Part shown: positions 8,585 through 17,162 of the stretch, piece by piece
Position numbering within the stretch: the first letter of the stretch is position 1
Layout: every line of letters begins with the position of its first letter
Assembly: GCA_003343995.1 (NCBI GenBank)
Contig: QAKE01000014.1
Location: 1 to 64,000 of the forward strand
Reading direction: 5' to 3'
DNA length: 64,000 bases
DNA from: Bacillota bacterium
Lineage (GTDB): Bacteria; Bacillota; Clostridia; Christensenellales; Borkfalkiaceae
The notes under the pieces: generated by a model
Seen by the model: only the letters and a program-made list of their open reading frames with translations
Told to the model about the DNA's origin: nothing
Databases searched by the model: none
Program-made: the position numbers and the translations under genes

Positions 8585-9597
8585 ACTTCCATTTTCTCCT
8601 TTCCTTTTCGATAAATCTCGCAGATGAGTTTATGCGTTTTCAACGCCTCTTTTCCGCTGATTTCCAGCTCTTCCAGCCCTAAGCACGCGCGATAGAACTG
8701 CTTGATCTGGCGGATATGCTGAAATCCCCAGTAATCCTTTCCGCCCTCGTACACTTCCTTGCACTCGTCCTGATGCGCCTCTTCCGTCGTGCCGTCGTTA
8801 TAATAAATATACGCGTCGTCGTAACCGAACACCACCTTTGCGTTTTCGCAGAACAGGCGGATTTCGATGGGCTCGTCGCAGCCGTAGTTATTCATGCAGT
8901 AAAAGCCGTAACGCGTGCCGTTTTTATAGGTGATCAGCCCTTCCGCGCTGTCCTCCACCTTCACGCACTTGTGCCCGCGGTTCGCCATGGAGCAGGAAAC
9001 GCTTTCCGCTTCGCTGTTTACGATCCAGTTGACGAGGTCGATGGAGTGGATCGCCTGATCGATGACCACGCCGCCGCCTTCCTTGTCCCACGTGCCCTTC
9101 CAGTCGCTGCCCGCGTAATATTCGTCGTCGCGCTTCCACGTGAGCGTGGAACGCGCGGAAATGATTTTACCGAGTTTTCCCGAAAGCGCCGCCTTTTTGA
9201 CGAGCTGCGCCGCGTTGTTGTAACGGCACTGGAAGATGACGCCGTAAAGCGCGTTTTTCTCCTCCGCGAGCTTAACGGTTTTTTCCGCGGTTTCGTAATC
9301 GACGGACATCGGCTTTTCCGAAAGCACGTTCACCCCGCGGGAAAGCGCGCACTGCGCCGCCACCGTGTGCAGATAGTGCGGCAGGCAGATATGCACCGCG
9401 TCGAGCGAACATTCGTCGAGCATTTTTTCATAGCTCGCGTACGCTTTCGCGCCGTATTTCGCGGCGAGTTCCTCCGCGCGCTCCGCCACGATATCGCAGC
9501 AGGCGACGAGGGTGGATTCTTCCAGCACCGACGCGGGCACGGCATGCATCACCGCAATGCGCCCGCAGCCGATAATTCCGATTCTCAGCTTTTTCAT
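8581..9597 (-). CDS. Gfo/Idh/MocA family oxidoreductase
   Basis: 338 residues. N-terminal Rossmann fold with GIIGCGRIA (about 7-15), the family EKPMS motif near residue 97, and a C-terminal alpha/beta substrate domain. It is expected to oxidise or reduce a sugar, inositol or sugar acid with NAD(P). GAGGAA precedes the ATG; it overlaps the DUF4838 stop by four bases and the isomerase start by four bases. Second of three Gfo-type proteins in the same operon, which suggests successive redox steps on one substrate. Confidence 0.88.
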   Translation of the reverse strand: MKKLRIGIIGCGRIAVMHAVPASVLEESTLVACCDIVAERAEELAAKYGAKAYASYEKMLDECSLDAVHICLPHYLHTVAAQCALSRGVNVLSEKPMSVDYETAEKTVKLAEEKNALYGVIFQCRYNNAAQLVKKAALSGKLGKIISARSTLTWKRDDEYYAGSDWKGTWDKEGGGVVIDQAIHSIDLVNWIVNSEAESVSCSMANRGHKCVKVEDSAEGLITYKNGTRYGFYCMNNYGCDEPIEIRLFCENAKVVFGYDDAYIYYNDGTTEEAHQDECKEVYEGGKDYWGFQHIRQIKQFYRACLGLEELEISGKEALKTHKLICEIYRKGKEKMEV

Positions 9598-10541
9598 TGT
9601 TTTGTTTCCTCTTGCACTTTTTTTAATAATCTTCCGTATTCAACGATTTCTTTATCGCCGAACGCGTCGAGATATTCTTTACTCAAATACGCGCCGAAGG
9701 TCTTTACCGCCCCGACGCCGAGCCCCGTATAGTACGCGAAATCCGCTTTCAGCACGTTTTCGTCGTACGGGAGGCGCGCCAAAGGCAGCCTGCCCCACCC
9801 CGTATGCAGCGACTCGTCCAGCCAATAATCCAGAATTTCCGCGTCCGCCGCGGAAAACTTTTGCAAAAGTCCTTCCAGCTGCGCCGCCGCGGTTTTATTT
9901 TTATCTCCGTTCACGGGGCTTTTCAGATCGCGGGTAATGGGCGCGAATTCCAAAAACATATCTTCGGGAATCTCCTCCGGCGGCGTGAGTATCGCGCCGT
10001 ACGCGAGATAGCAAAGGCGCGCGGAAGCGTCGTAACGCTTCAGCCCCGCAAGTATGCTTTTCAAAATTTTCAGATACTGCTCGGACGGCGGCAACTTTGC
10101 GCAGTCCCGACAATGGCAGAAACAATCCGAAGCGACGTCGTCCGCCCATAAATAATAATCGCGCCCGCTTTGCCGAAGCGCCTCGGCGAGCCGATATGCC
10201 CGCTCCTCCACGACGGCAAGCGCCGCCGAAGAAGCGCACAAATTGTAATCCGCGCTGCGGTTTCCCGCCCGATCCATACGGAAATATTCCGGATTTTCCG
10301 AAAACAGTTCTCGGGGCAGAAGGTAGCGAAACGCGTGCAGTTCATGCTCCACGCGCACCCCCGCGCTTTCCACCCGCTCGATCAGCGCGCGCCCGCGCAG
10401 TTCCAACCATTCGAGATATTCCTCCATGGTGTTTTCCGCCGGAATAAAATGCAACCCCAAAGTATTGAACTTCCCCTTTTTCAGAAGTTCCGCCCATTCG
10501 TCGCATAAATCTCTGTATAAAATTACGATACTGCGCTTCAT
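9594..10541 (-). CDS. DUF4838-like domain protein
   Basis: 315 residues, no signal peptide. A central block with a cysteine pair (CFCHCRDC, about residues 156-163), preceded by a run of helices around CASSAALAVVEERAY and followed by LCYLAY, resembles DUF4838 proteins, TIM-barrel-like and often found beside glycan enzymes. Catalytic role unproven. It sits between Gfo-type oxidoreductases, 12 bases after one and overlapping the next, so it is part of the same pathway. Assignment rests on remembered family features. Confidence 0.6.
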   Translation of the reverse strand: MKRSIVILYRDLCDEWAELLKKGKFNTLGLHFIPAENTMEEYLEWLELRGRALIERVESAGVRVEHELHAFRYLLPRELFSENPEYFRMDRAGNRSADYNLCASSAALAVVEERAYRLAEALRQSGRDYYLWADDVASDCFCHCRDCAKLPPSEQYLKILKSILAGLKRYDASARLCYLAYGAILTPPEEIPEDMFLEFAPITRDLKSPVNGDKNKTAAAQLEGLLQKFSAADAEILDYWLDESLHTGWGRLPLARLPYDENVLKADFAYYTGLGVGAVKTFGAYLSKEYLDAFGDKEIVEYGRLLKKVQEETKQ

Positions 10542-10553
10542 CGCGTATTTCCC

Positions 10554-11399
10554 TTATCCGATGTCGATCCACTCGCCGAGTTTATCCTTGCCGCAAATCA
10601 CCGCTTCGCGCACTTTCATCACCTCGAGCGTCTGCTTTCCGCAAAAACTTCTTTCGCCCGTTTCGTAGAAATTCACGATGTCGGCGATGAGGTTTTTGAA
10701 AAAGTCCGAAGAAATCGGCAGATAAGCGCATCCGCCGTCCGCCTGCTCGGTATAGACCGTGAAGGGCAGCCCGTCGGCGTATACCATCGATGCGGCTCTG
10801 CCGTCGGCGTATTCCACGCGGCAGATATATTGGCGGCCGCTCGCGTCCACGCGCGCTCTCGCCGCGCCCGTGCCGAGCAGTTTGACGACCATTTCCGTCT
10901 GATGAATGATATATTCTTCCAGACTTCTGCCGCCGCCCGTCGTCATCACCGACTGCGCCCGCGCGTCCTTCAGCTCGTCGGCGTATCTCAGCGCGGAGGA
11001 ACTGAAAAAGGGCGCGTTATATTTTTCCGACAGATCGAAAATCTTCTTCGCCGTGGCGAAATCGGGCGCGAAGGTCTTATCGATATAGGTGCGCTTGCCG
11101 TATTTGAGCACTTCCTCGGCATACCCCAAATGCTTTTCGGGGTTCGAGGGCGCGAGCACCAGAATATAATCGCTCTTTTCGCAGAGTTCTTTGAGCGTTT
11201 CGCAACGCTGCACGCCGAATTTCGCGCACCACGCGGCGGTATCCGGCTCGCCGCCCTCCGGCGACTTGTCGACTTCCGCCCACGCGTAGGCGACCTTATA
11301 ATCCTTGCCGAGCTTTTTGCACACCTCGTCTATCCACGCGGGATAGTTGTTTGCGTGCCACTCGTCGATATAATAATCCACAAAACCGATGGTTTTCAT
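10554..11399 (-). CDS. Divergent Gfo/Idh/MocA-like oxidoreductase
   Basis: 281 residues. The overall Gfo/Idh/MocA order is recognisable (Rossmann-like start, YIDKTFAP in place of the EKP motif, mixed C-terminal domain), but the first strand lacks the canonical GxGxxG loop, having IGFVDYYIDEWHANNYP instead. Cofactor binding may thus be altered or lost. It could act as a partner or regulator of the neighbouring dehydrogenases. ATG at 11399 is preceded by GTGAGG; gap to the upstream gene is seven bases. Confidence 0.7.
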   Translation of the reverse strand: MKTIGFVDYYIDEWHANNYPAWIDEVCKKLGKDYKVAYAWAEVDKSPEGGEPDTAAWCAKFGVQRCETLKELCEKSDYILVLAPSNPEKHLGYAEEVLKYGKRTYIDKTFAPDFATAKKIFDLSEKYNAPFFSSSALRYADELKDARAQSVMTTGGGRSLEEYIIHQTEMVVKLLGTGAARARVDASGRQYICRVEYADGRAASMVYADGLPFTVYTEQADGGCAYLPISSDFFKNLIADIVNFYETGERSFCGKQTLEVMKVREAVICGKDKLGEWIDIG

Positions 11400-11406
11400 A
11401 ACGGCC

Positions 11407-12474
11407 TCACAATTTTACTTCTTCGCGCTTGCCGGCGGAAACGTAAAGCGCGTCGAGCAGCTTTGCCGTTTCCAGCACCGAATCGATATGGCTTCTGTTC
11501 TTTACGCCCGTCGCAATCGATTCGATAAACGCCTTGCTCTCGCAAAGGTACATATTGGGAATGTCGTATTCCGGCTCCACCGTTTCCAGCGTTTCGCCGC
11601 TCGTGAAGGTGAACTTGCCGCCGTAGGTCAGCCGCGCGCCGCCCTTATCGCCCAAGAAATCGATAAACATTTCGCCTTGGTTGATATTCTGCGCCCACGC
11701 GCCGTTAAACGAGATGCTCGCCTTGTCGGTGCGCACGTAACCGGTGATGAAATCGTCCACATCGTTCACGCCGTGTTCGATGTCCGCGGTGTCCTCCGCC
11801 CACATGCCGTAACCTTTATAATTATACGCCTTCATATCCTTCGCCATTTCGTTGTAGGCGTCGCAGGTGAGGTTTTTGATTTTCACGCCGCCGAGGATAT
11901 AGAAAATGAGGTCGAGGAAATGCACGCCCCAATCGATGAGCACGCCGCCGCCCGACTGTTTTTTATCGGTGAACGGACCGCCGAGCCCCGGAATGCTTCT
12001 GAAACTTCTGAACGAGCAGTACACGTGATAGATATTGCCGAACTTGCCTTCGCGGCGATACTGTTCGAGCATTTCCACCGACTTGTGATAGCGGTTGCAA
12101 ACGCCGATATTGAGTATTTTGCCCTGTTTTTCCGCCTCTTTCGCCATTTCTTCCGAAAGCGCGTAATTGACGGTGATGGGCTTTTCGCAAAACACGTGCT
12201 TGCCCGCCTTCAGCGCGTCCATGGTGACGGTGTAGTGCGCGTAGTTGGGGGTGAGCACGTAAACGGCGTCCACCTCCTTGTCCGCCAGCGCGACTTTGTA
12301 GTCGGTGATGACGTTCTCCACCTTATCGGGATACTTGTCCTTCATCGCCTGCGCCTTTTTCTCGATCAGATCGCACGCGTACTTCACGCGGATTTCATCC
12401 ATTTCGGCAAACGCGGGAAAATGCGCGATCTGCGCGATTCTGCCGCAGCCGACAACTGCTATAACTTTCTTCAT
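11407..12474 (-). CDS. Gfo/Idh/MocA family oxidoreductase
   Basis: 355 residues. Rossmann motif VVGCGRIAQ at the N-terminus, CEKPITVN near residue 96, and a typical C-terminal domain. The ATG at 12474 is preferred over the GTG at 12480 because CGGAGGG lies six bases upstream. First gene of the leftward five-gene operon, expressed from the promoter at 12512-12540 and divergent from an AraC regulator that probably controls it. Substrate is probably an inositol or hexose derivative; not determinable here. Confidence 0.9.
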   Translation of the reverse strand: MKKVIAVVGCGRIAQIAHFPAFAEMDEIRVKYACDLIEKKAQAMKDKYPDKVENVITDYKVALADKEVDAVYVLTPNYAHYTVTMDALKAGKHVFCEKPITVNYALSEEMAKEAEKQGKILNIGVCNRYHKSVEMLEQYRREGKFGNIYHVYCSFRSFRSIPGLGGPFTDKKQSGGGVLIDWGVHFLDLIFYILGGVKIKNLTCDAYNEMAKDMKAYNYKGYGMWAEDTADIEHGVNDVDDFITGYVRTDKASISFNGAWAQNINQGEMFIDFLGDKGGARLTYGGKFTFTSGETLETVEPEYDIPNMYLCESKAFIESIATGVKNRSHIDSVLETAKLLDALYVSAGKREEVKL

Positions 12475-12511
12475 GATCACCCTCCGTAAGGATATATTTT
12501 AAACTATAATC

Positions 12512-12540
12512 ATTATATTCTTTTCTGCGTCCGTTGTAAA
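12512..12540 (-). promoter_or_regulatory. Promoter of the Gfo/Idh operon
   Basis: Minus strand TTTACA (12540-12535), 17-base spacer, TATAAT (12517-12512). The region to 12625 between the divergent promoters is where an AraC operator would be expected. Confidence 0.75.
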
Positions 12541-12624
12541 TGTTCCTTTTTTATGAAATATTTATCATTTTTTTGTTTTTACGGAGAAACAAAAAGTTTA
12601 CGGGGGTTATTTTTAATATTTTTA

Positions 12625-12653
12625 TTGACAAACGGCAAAATTCGCGGTACAAT
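12625..12653 (+). promoter_or_regulatory. Promoter placed for a leaderless transcript
   Basis: TTGACA (12625-12630), 17-base spacer, TACAAT (12648-12653). Only six bases separate the -10 box from the ATG at 12660, so the expected start of transcription is the A of ATG. No ribosome site is present. Confidence 0.75.
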
Positions 12654-12659
12654 TTTTTC

Positions 12660-13508
12660 ATGGACAAGCGCTATCATCTGGACAAAGACTATATACAGAA
12701 TCCGCTGTCGTTCGGGGAGACAAAGCTCTTTCAGATCGGCAGAATGTTTTGCAGCGAATCCACCGTCGTGCCCGCGCATACGCACATAGACTGGTTTGAG
12801 CTGACCATCGTGACGGAGGGCGAGGGCGTCGTGGTGACCAACGGCACGGAAGTGAGCGTAAAGTGCGGGGACATCTACCTTTCCTTCCCCGCGGATTTCC
12901 ACGAATTGCGCTCCGACCCCGCCAGCCCCATGAAATTCGACTTTTTCGCCTTCAACACCGAAAACGAGGTGTACGCGGAAGCGCTGAAACACATTATGGA
13001 AAGTTTTTTCCCCGCGGACAAGCGCATCCTGCGGGACGAAAACATTCAGTCGATCATTTCCAACGCCATTTCGGAATTCGACCACCGACGGGAATTTACC
13101 GAACGGCTGCTCTCCGTCGCCTTCGAACAGGTGTGCATCTACCTCGTGCGCGCCTTCAAAAAATCGCCGCCCGCAAGCCGCCGCGGCGACGTCACGCAGG
13201 CGGAAACCTTATGCTTTCAGATGATGAATTACATCGACACGCACATCTATTCTTTAAAAAAGCTCGAGGAGCTTTCCGATATTTTCGGCTATAATTACAG
13301 CTACGTTTCCAATCTGTTCAAATCGGTTACGTCGGGCACGCTTTCCGAATACTACCGCAACCGCAGAATGGAAACGGCGCGCCTTCTTTTGCGGGAAGGA
13401 AAGCTGAAGATCACGGAGATTTCCAACCTGCTCAATTACTCTTCCATCTACGCCTTCAGCAAAGCCTTCAAGGAGCGCTACGGCGTTTCGCCCAAATTCA
13501 GTCAATAA
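12660..13508 (+). CDS. AraC family regulator with cupin domain
   Basis: 282 residues. Cupin-type sensing domain with PAHTHIDWFELTIV (about 40-53), then a linker and a C-terminal AraC double helix-turn-helix (about 185-280, ending YGVSPKFSQ). Start at 12660 is chosen because the promoter ends seven bases before it; an upstream in-frame extension of 40 residues is hydrophobic, lies before the promoter and is rejected. Divergently transcribed from the Gfo/Idh operon, the usual position of its regulator. Confidence 0.88.
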   Translation: MDKRYHLDKDYIQNPLSFGETKLFQIGRMFCSESTVVPAHTHIDWFELTIVTEGEGVVVTNGTEVSVKCGDIYLSFPADFHELRSDPASPMKFDFFAFNTENEVYAEALKHIMESFFPADKRILRDENIQSIISNAISEFDHRREFTERLLSVAFEQVCIYLVRAFKKSPPASRRGDVTQAETLCFQMMNYIDTHIYSLKKLEELSDIFGYNYSYVSNLFKSVTSGTLSEYYRNRRMETARLLLREGKLKITEISNLLNYSSIYAFSKAFKERYGVSPKFSQ

Positions 13509-13590
13509 TAGTTTATCACGTTAAAAACGCAGGCGCAATAGCAAAATTAGATACGTTTGTACTAAATATTGCCATTCCGCGCATACAGGA

Positions 13591-13632
13591 AAGCCGCCGC
13601 GCAGACGAAATCGTCGGCGCGGCGGCTTTTTA
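13591..13632. terminator. Bidirectional intrinsic terminator
   Basis: Long GC stem AGCCGCCGCGC..GACG / CGTCGGCGCGGCGGCT with flanking A and T runs, between convergent AraC and epimerase genes. Confidence 0.8.
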
Positions 13633-14628
13633 TTAAAATCTTTCGGGATAGCACGCCCGCATACTCTCCTGCACGCTCCTGTCGATATCGCGCACCGGCG
13701 AAAATCCGAGCTCGGCAAAACGCAAGGCGTTTTCGGTTTTCGCGGCGTCGACGTAAAAATACCGGTTCTGGATCTGCGTCATCAGCTTTACGGGGTTGAG
13801 CCCCGATTCCTTCCCCGCCGCCGCGTATTCCTTCAAAACGCCCTTCGCGCCGAGGGCGGCGAGCCACGCCGGCACGAGGCGGACTTTGCGCCCGTCCTTC
13901 GCGTAAAACAGCATTTTTTCCAGCAATTCCTTAAAGGTCACGTTTACGCCGCCCACGGGATACCGCTTGCCCCCTTCCCCGTAAAACGCCGCCGCAACGC
14001 ACAATTGCGCAACGCCCTCCACGGTGGTGGCGGCGGTGCCGCCGCGGGTGATGAACACCGAGGAAAACCCGTCGTAATGCGACAAAAAACTCTCCCGCCA
14101 AATGGGAACGCGCCCTTCCGTCACGCCGAAGATATACGGCAGCTGCAACACGCATACGGAGCAGTTTTCGTCGCTCAGCGCGAGCAGCCGTTCTTCCTGC
14201 CGCGCGCGGGCGCGGATATACGGATGGCTTTTTTCCAGCTTATTGCCGCTTTCCGCGTTAAAATGCGCGAAATACGAGCCGAGCGCCACGATCTTTTTCA
14301 CGCCCGCGCGTTTTGCCGCGCGGCAGATACTTTCCGCCTTCTCCACAAGCCGTTCGTGAAAAAATCCGTACGCCGGCGCGGCGGGCATCACCCGATCGTC
14401 CGGTCCGAGGGTATATAAAAGCGCGTCCGCGCGCGCGGCGCGGAACGCCTCCTCCAGCCGGTCCTCGTCCGCCGAAAAAAAATCGAGCTTCGCGCAGTTT
14501 TCCCCGCCGGCAAGGGAGGCGCACACCGTTTCCACCCCGATTTTTCGAAACAGCCGCGCGGCGGGCAATCCCAAAAATCCCGTGCCGCCGGCGATAAATA
14601 TTCTCTTCAAATCCGATTTCGTTTCCAT
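13633..14628 (-). CDS. NAD-dependent epimerase/dehydratase family (extended SDR)
   Basis: 331 residues. Rossmann loop IAGGTGFLG at residues 13-21 identifies an extended short-chain dehydrogenase. The expected YxxxK is not obvious (ALGSYFAHF region), so catalysis is uncertain and it may be an atypical member. The ATG at 14628 has no Shine-Dalgarno and lies nine bases after a -10 box, suggesting a leaderless message. Likely acts on a sugar nucleotide or other carbonyl substrate; neighbours give a general carbohydrate context only. Confidence 0.75.
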   Translation of the reverse strand: METKSDLKRIFIAGGTGFLGLPAARLFRKIGVETVCASLAGGENCAKLDFFSADEDRLEEAFRAARADALLYTLGPDDRVMPAAPAYGFFHERLVEKAESICRAAKRAGVKKIVALGSYFAHFNAESGNKLEKSHPYIRARARQEERLLALSDENCSVCVLQLPYIFGVTEGRVPIWRESFLSHYDGFSSVFITRGGTAATTVEGVAQLCVAAAFYGEGGKRYPVGGVNVTFKELLEKMLFYAKDGRKVRLVPAWLAALGAKGVLKEYAAAGKESGLNPVKLMTQIQNRYFYVDAAKTENALRFAELGFSPVRDIDRSVQESMRACYPERF

Positions 14629-14636
14629 CGTTTTTT

Positions 14637-14666
14637 ATTTTAGCACCTTTAAGGCGTTTTTTGCAA
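14637..14666 (-). promoter_or_regulatory. Promoter placed for a near-leaderless transcript
   Basis: Minus strand TTGCAA (14666-14661), 18-base spacer, TAAAAT (14642-14637), eight bases, then ATG at 14628. No ribosome site. Confidence 0.6.
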
Positions 14667-14734
14667 TGATTTATGCGGAATTTTCCATTTTTTTATATTA
14701 TTTCTATTTTTGTACAAAATTATATTAAAAATGT

Positions 14735-14764
14735 TTGCATTTTTTATATTCGTTATTGTATTAT
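14735..14764 (+). promoter_or_regulatory. Probable promoter of small protein and ferritin-like gene
   Basis: TTGCAT (14735-14740), 18-base spacer, TATTAT (14759-14764) within very AT-rich sequence. TGTACA occurs at both 14711-14716 and 14769-14774 and flanks the promoter. Confidence 0.5.
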
Positions 14765-14796
14765 ATATGTACACAAATGAAAAGGAGAAAAAAGGA

Positions 14797-14964
14797 ATGA
14801 AAGAACCGACTTTGACATGCAGGCTGATCCTGACCATCGAATATGCCAACATGATTTACGACTTCGACGAATTGAACGAAGAGCGGCAATCGATGGTGCT
14901 GAGATACATGAAAACGCTGAAAGCCGAGCAGGACGCGGAGGAAAAATACAAAAAACGGGTTTAA
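14797..14964 (+). CDS. Small hypothetical protein (55 residues)
   Basis: Start at 14797 follows two purine-rich sites (AAAGGAG and AAAGGA); an upstream 29-residue hydrophobic extension overlaps the promoter and is rejected. The product is helical and charged (FDELNEERQSMVLRYM in the middle, Lys/Glu-rich end), with no signal or membrane segment. It precedes the ferritin-like gene by 62 bases on the same strand. Not recognised. It may be a small partner of that protein. Confidence 0.65.
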   Translation: MKEPTLTCRLILTIEYANMIYDFDELNEERQSMVLRYMKTLKAEQDAEEKYKKRV

Positions 14965-15026
14965 TGCGGAAAAAACGGGAAATAATAACACCGAACGCCT
15001 TACATAAAACAAAAAGGAGCGTTATT

Positions 15027-16307
15027 ATGAACCCGTTTAACGAAAAACCGCAGCCCATAGAAAAGGCATTTGAAAGCTGGAAGAAGAGCTACCCCGTCGC
15101 TTACGACAAAAACGAAACCGATCCCTACACCAAAACGCGCATCATTTTGATGAACGGCACGGAATTCGAGGCGAATTGGTGCTCGCACGAATTCGCCCGT
15201 CAGGTCGCCGACAACGACTTAAAGCGCGATCTCGCCTTGGTGCGCGCCGCGGAAAAGCGCCAGCAGCTGAAACATTCCCTTTTAAAACCCGTGGACGAAA
15301 CGGTGCTCGAGCACACCATCGGCTACGAACAGCTCGCCGTGGACCTGACCGCAGAGCTCGCAAAACGCACTTCCGATCGCTACGTGAAAAAGGCGCTCGA
15401 CTTCGCCCTCTTGGAGGACTTCGACCACCTTTATCGCTACGCCGACGTGCTGGAATGGGAGCAGGGCGTGCCGGCGGAACGGCTGGTCGGCAACTATACG
15501 GAAATTATGCCGGGCAGACCGACCATCGCGCACCACCGCTTCCCCACGGACAACGTAAAACGCGGGCTAGACGCGAACGCCGACCTCTTCACCAACCTTG
15601 CGACGATGATCATCACCGCCGCGGAACAGCAGACGATGAACTATTATATGAACGTGAGCGCCTTCGCCAACACCGAATCCGCGCGGAAACTCTATCAGGA
15701 AATCGCGCTGGTGGAAGAGGAGCACGTAACGCAGTACGAATCGCTGATGAATCCCGACTTAACATGGACGGAAATGCTGTTATGGCACGAATACGCCGAG
15801 TGTTACCTCTATTGGTCGTGCTATATGACGGAAACGCACCCGCGCATCAAGGATTATTGGGAAGAAAACCTGCGCTTTGAAATTTCGCATCTGCACAAGG
15901 CGGCGGAGCTTTTGAAAAAGTACGACAAAAAAGAATGGCGGCAGGTCATCGCGAACGGCGATTTCCCCGAACCCCTTTCCCTGCACGAAAACATCGAATA
16001 CGTGCGCTCGGTGCTGAAAAACACCGTGCAGTTCACCGCCAGCGGCGAGGAATACGAAAAGGTGGAAAAACTCGAAAAGAACGCGCCCTTCTTCTCCTTC
16101 CAGAAAAAGATCAACCCCGCGCCGAAGGACACGCCTTCGCATATGGTCATCGACGCATATATCCGCAAAAACGGCAAGGATTACCGTTGGAGCGTAAAGC
16201 CCAACCCCGTGAAGGAACTGCAATGCGCGACCGAGGACAATACCGACGTAGGACGCGTGCCCGACGCCGCGAAGAGCACGAGCTTCGAAAGCATCAAATG
16301 CGTGTAA
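15027..16307 (+). CDS. Ferritin-like di-iron protein
   Basis: 426 residues from ATG at 15027 behind AAAAGGAG. Seen are repeated acidic/His pairs of a di-iron helical bundle: EHTIGYEQ with LEDFDHLYRY (about 92-145), and AEQQTMNYYM with VEEEHVTQYE (about 198-241), plus a later EISHLHKAAELL (about 283-294). Two E..ExxH sets suggest one or two ferritin/rubrerythrin-type four-helix bundles; no rubredoxin-type CxxC pair is present. Likely roles are peroxide or oxygen detoxification or iron handling in an anaerobe. About 90 residues at the C-terminus lack such motifs. The name is at superfamily level only. Confidence 0.75.
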   Translation: MNPFNEKPQPIEKAFESWKKSYPVAYDKNETDPYTKTRIILMNGTEFEANWCSHEFARQVADNDLKRDLALVRAAEKRQQLKHSLLKPVDETVLEHTIGYEQLAVDLTAELAKRTSDRYVKKALDFALLEDFDHLYRYADVLEWEQGVPAERLVGNYTEIMPGRPTIAHHRFPTDNVKRGLDANADLFTNLATMIITAAEQQTMNYYMNVSAFANTESARKLYQEIALVEEEHVTQYESLMNPDLTWTEMLLWHEYAECYLYWSCYMTETHPRIKDYWEENLRFEISHLHKAAELLKKYDKKEWRQVIANGDFPEPLSLHENIEYVRSVLKNTVQFTASGEEYEKVEKLEKNAPFFSFQKKINPAPKDTPSHMVIDAYIRKNGKDYRWSVKPNPVKELQCATEDNTDVGRVPDAAKSTSFESIKCV

Positions 16308-16320
16308 AAATTACAATAAA

Positions 16321-16360
16321 AACCCCGCCCGCAAGCAGTCGCTTGCGGGCGGGGTTTTTT
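16321..16360. terminator. Strong bidirectional terminator
   Basis: Perfect 16-bp stem from AACCCCGCCCGCAAGC with a four-base loop and T-run; between convergent ferritin-like and tpiA genes. Confidence 0.9.
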
Positions 16361-16377
16361 ACGCGATATTCCGCGTT

Positions 16378-17127
16378 TTAGTTTTCCTTGTAGTTGACGA
16401 CTTTGGAAAAATCCACCGCCTTGAGGGACGCGCCGCCGATCAGACCGCCGTCAATATTTCTCATCGCCATGAGATCCTTCGCGTTGCCGGCGTTCATGCT
16501 GCCGCCGTACTGGATGCGCAGGTTTTTCGCCACTTCCTTGCCGAAGGTCGTGCCGACGATTCTGCGGATATAACCGATGGTCGCGTTGGCGTCCTCCGCC
16601 GTAGCGGTCAGCCCCGTGCCGATCGCCCAAACGGGTTCGTAAGCGACGACGACGTCGTCAAAATTCTCGATGCCCGCAAGACCTTCCGTGATCTGCTTTT
16701 TCAAAACGCGCTTCGTGCGGTTCTTTTCCCTTTCGAGCTTGGTTTCACCCACGCACACGATGGGTTTCAAACCGTTCGCCAAAGCCTGTTTGGTGCGCTT
16801 GTTCACGCTTTCGTCGGTTTCGCCGAAATATTGGCGTCTTTCGCTGTGTCCGATGATCACGTATTCCACGCCCAGCTCCTTGAGCATATCCGCGCTGATT
16901 TCGCCGGTGAAAGCGCCTTTATCCGCCCAAGCGACGTTCTGCGCGCCGAGCTTGATCTTGCTGCCTTCGAGCGCTTTGCCGACAACCGCCAAATCGGTGA
17001 AGGGCACGCAAACGACCACTTCGGGCTTCGCTTTCGCAACGAGGGGCTTGAGCTCCTCTACGAGCGCGACGGCTTCCGCCGCGGTTTTGTTCATCTTCCA
17101 GTTTCCTGCAATAATGGGTTTTCTCAT
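16378..17127 (-). CDS. tpiA: Triose-phosphate isomerase
   Basis: 249 residues, the usual length. NWKMN (catalytic Lys) near residue 11, IIGHSERR (His) near 94, and VAYEPVWAIGTG (Glu) near 165 are all intact. It interconverts dihydroxyacetone phosphate and glyceraldehyde-3-phosphate in glycolysis. ATG at 17127 has AAGGAG upstream. It follows pgk by 35 bases in the same direction, a normal glycolytic operon; gapdh, often first in such operons, is not next to them. Confidence 0.98.
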   Translation of the reverse strand: MRKPIIAGNWKMNKTAAEAVALVEELKPLVAKAKPEVVVCVPFTDLAVVGKALEGSKIKLGAQNVAWADKGAFTGEISADMLKELGVEYVIIGHSERRQYFGETDESVNKRTKQALANGLKPIVCVGETKLEREKNRTKRVLKKQITEGLAGIENFDDVVVAYEPVWAIGTGLTATAEDANATIGYIRRIVGTTFGKEVAKNLRIQYGGSMNAGNAKDLMAMRNIDGGLIGGASLKAVDFSKVVNYKEN

Positions 17128-17162
17128 GGTATTCTCCTTAAAGTATGTCGAGTAAAAAATAA

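Noticed and set aside
12540..12659. Longer AraC protein beginning at 12540
   Set aside because: The extension is hydrophobic and lies upstream of a near-consensus promoter whose predicted start is 12660.
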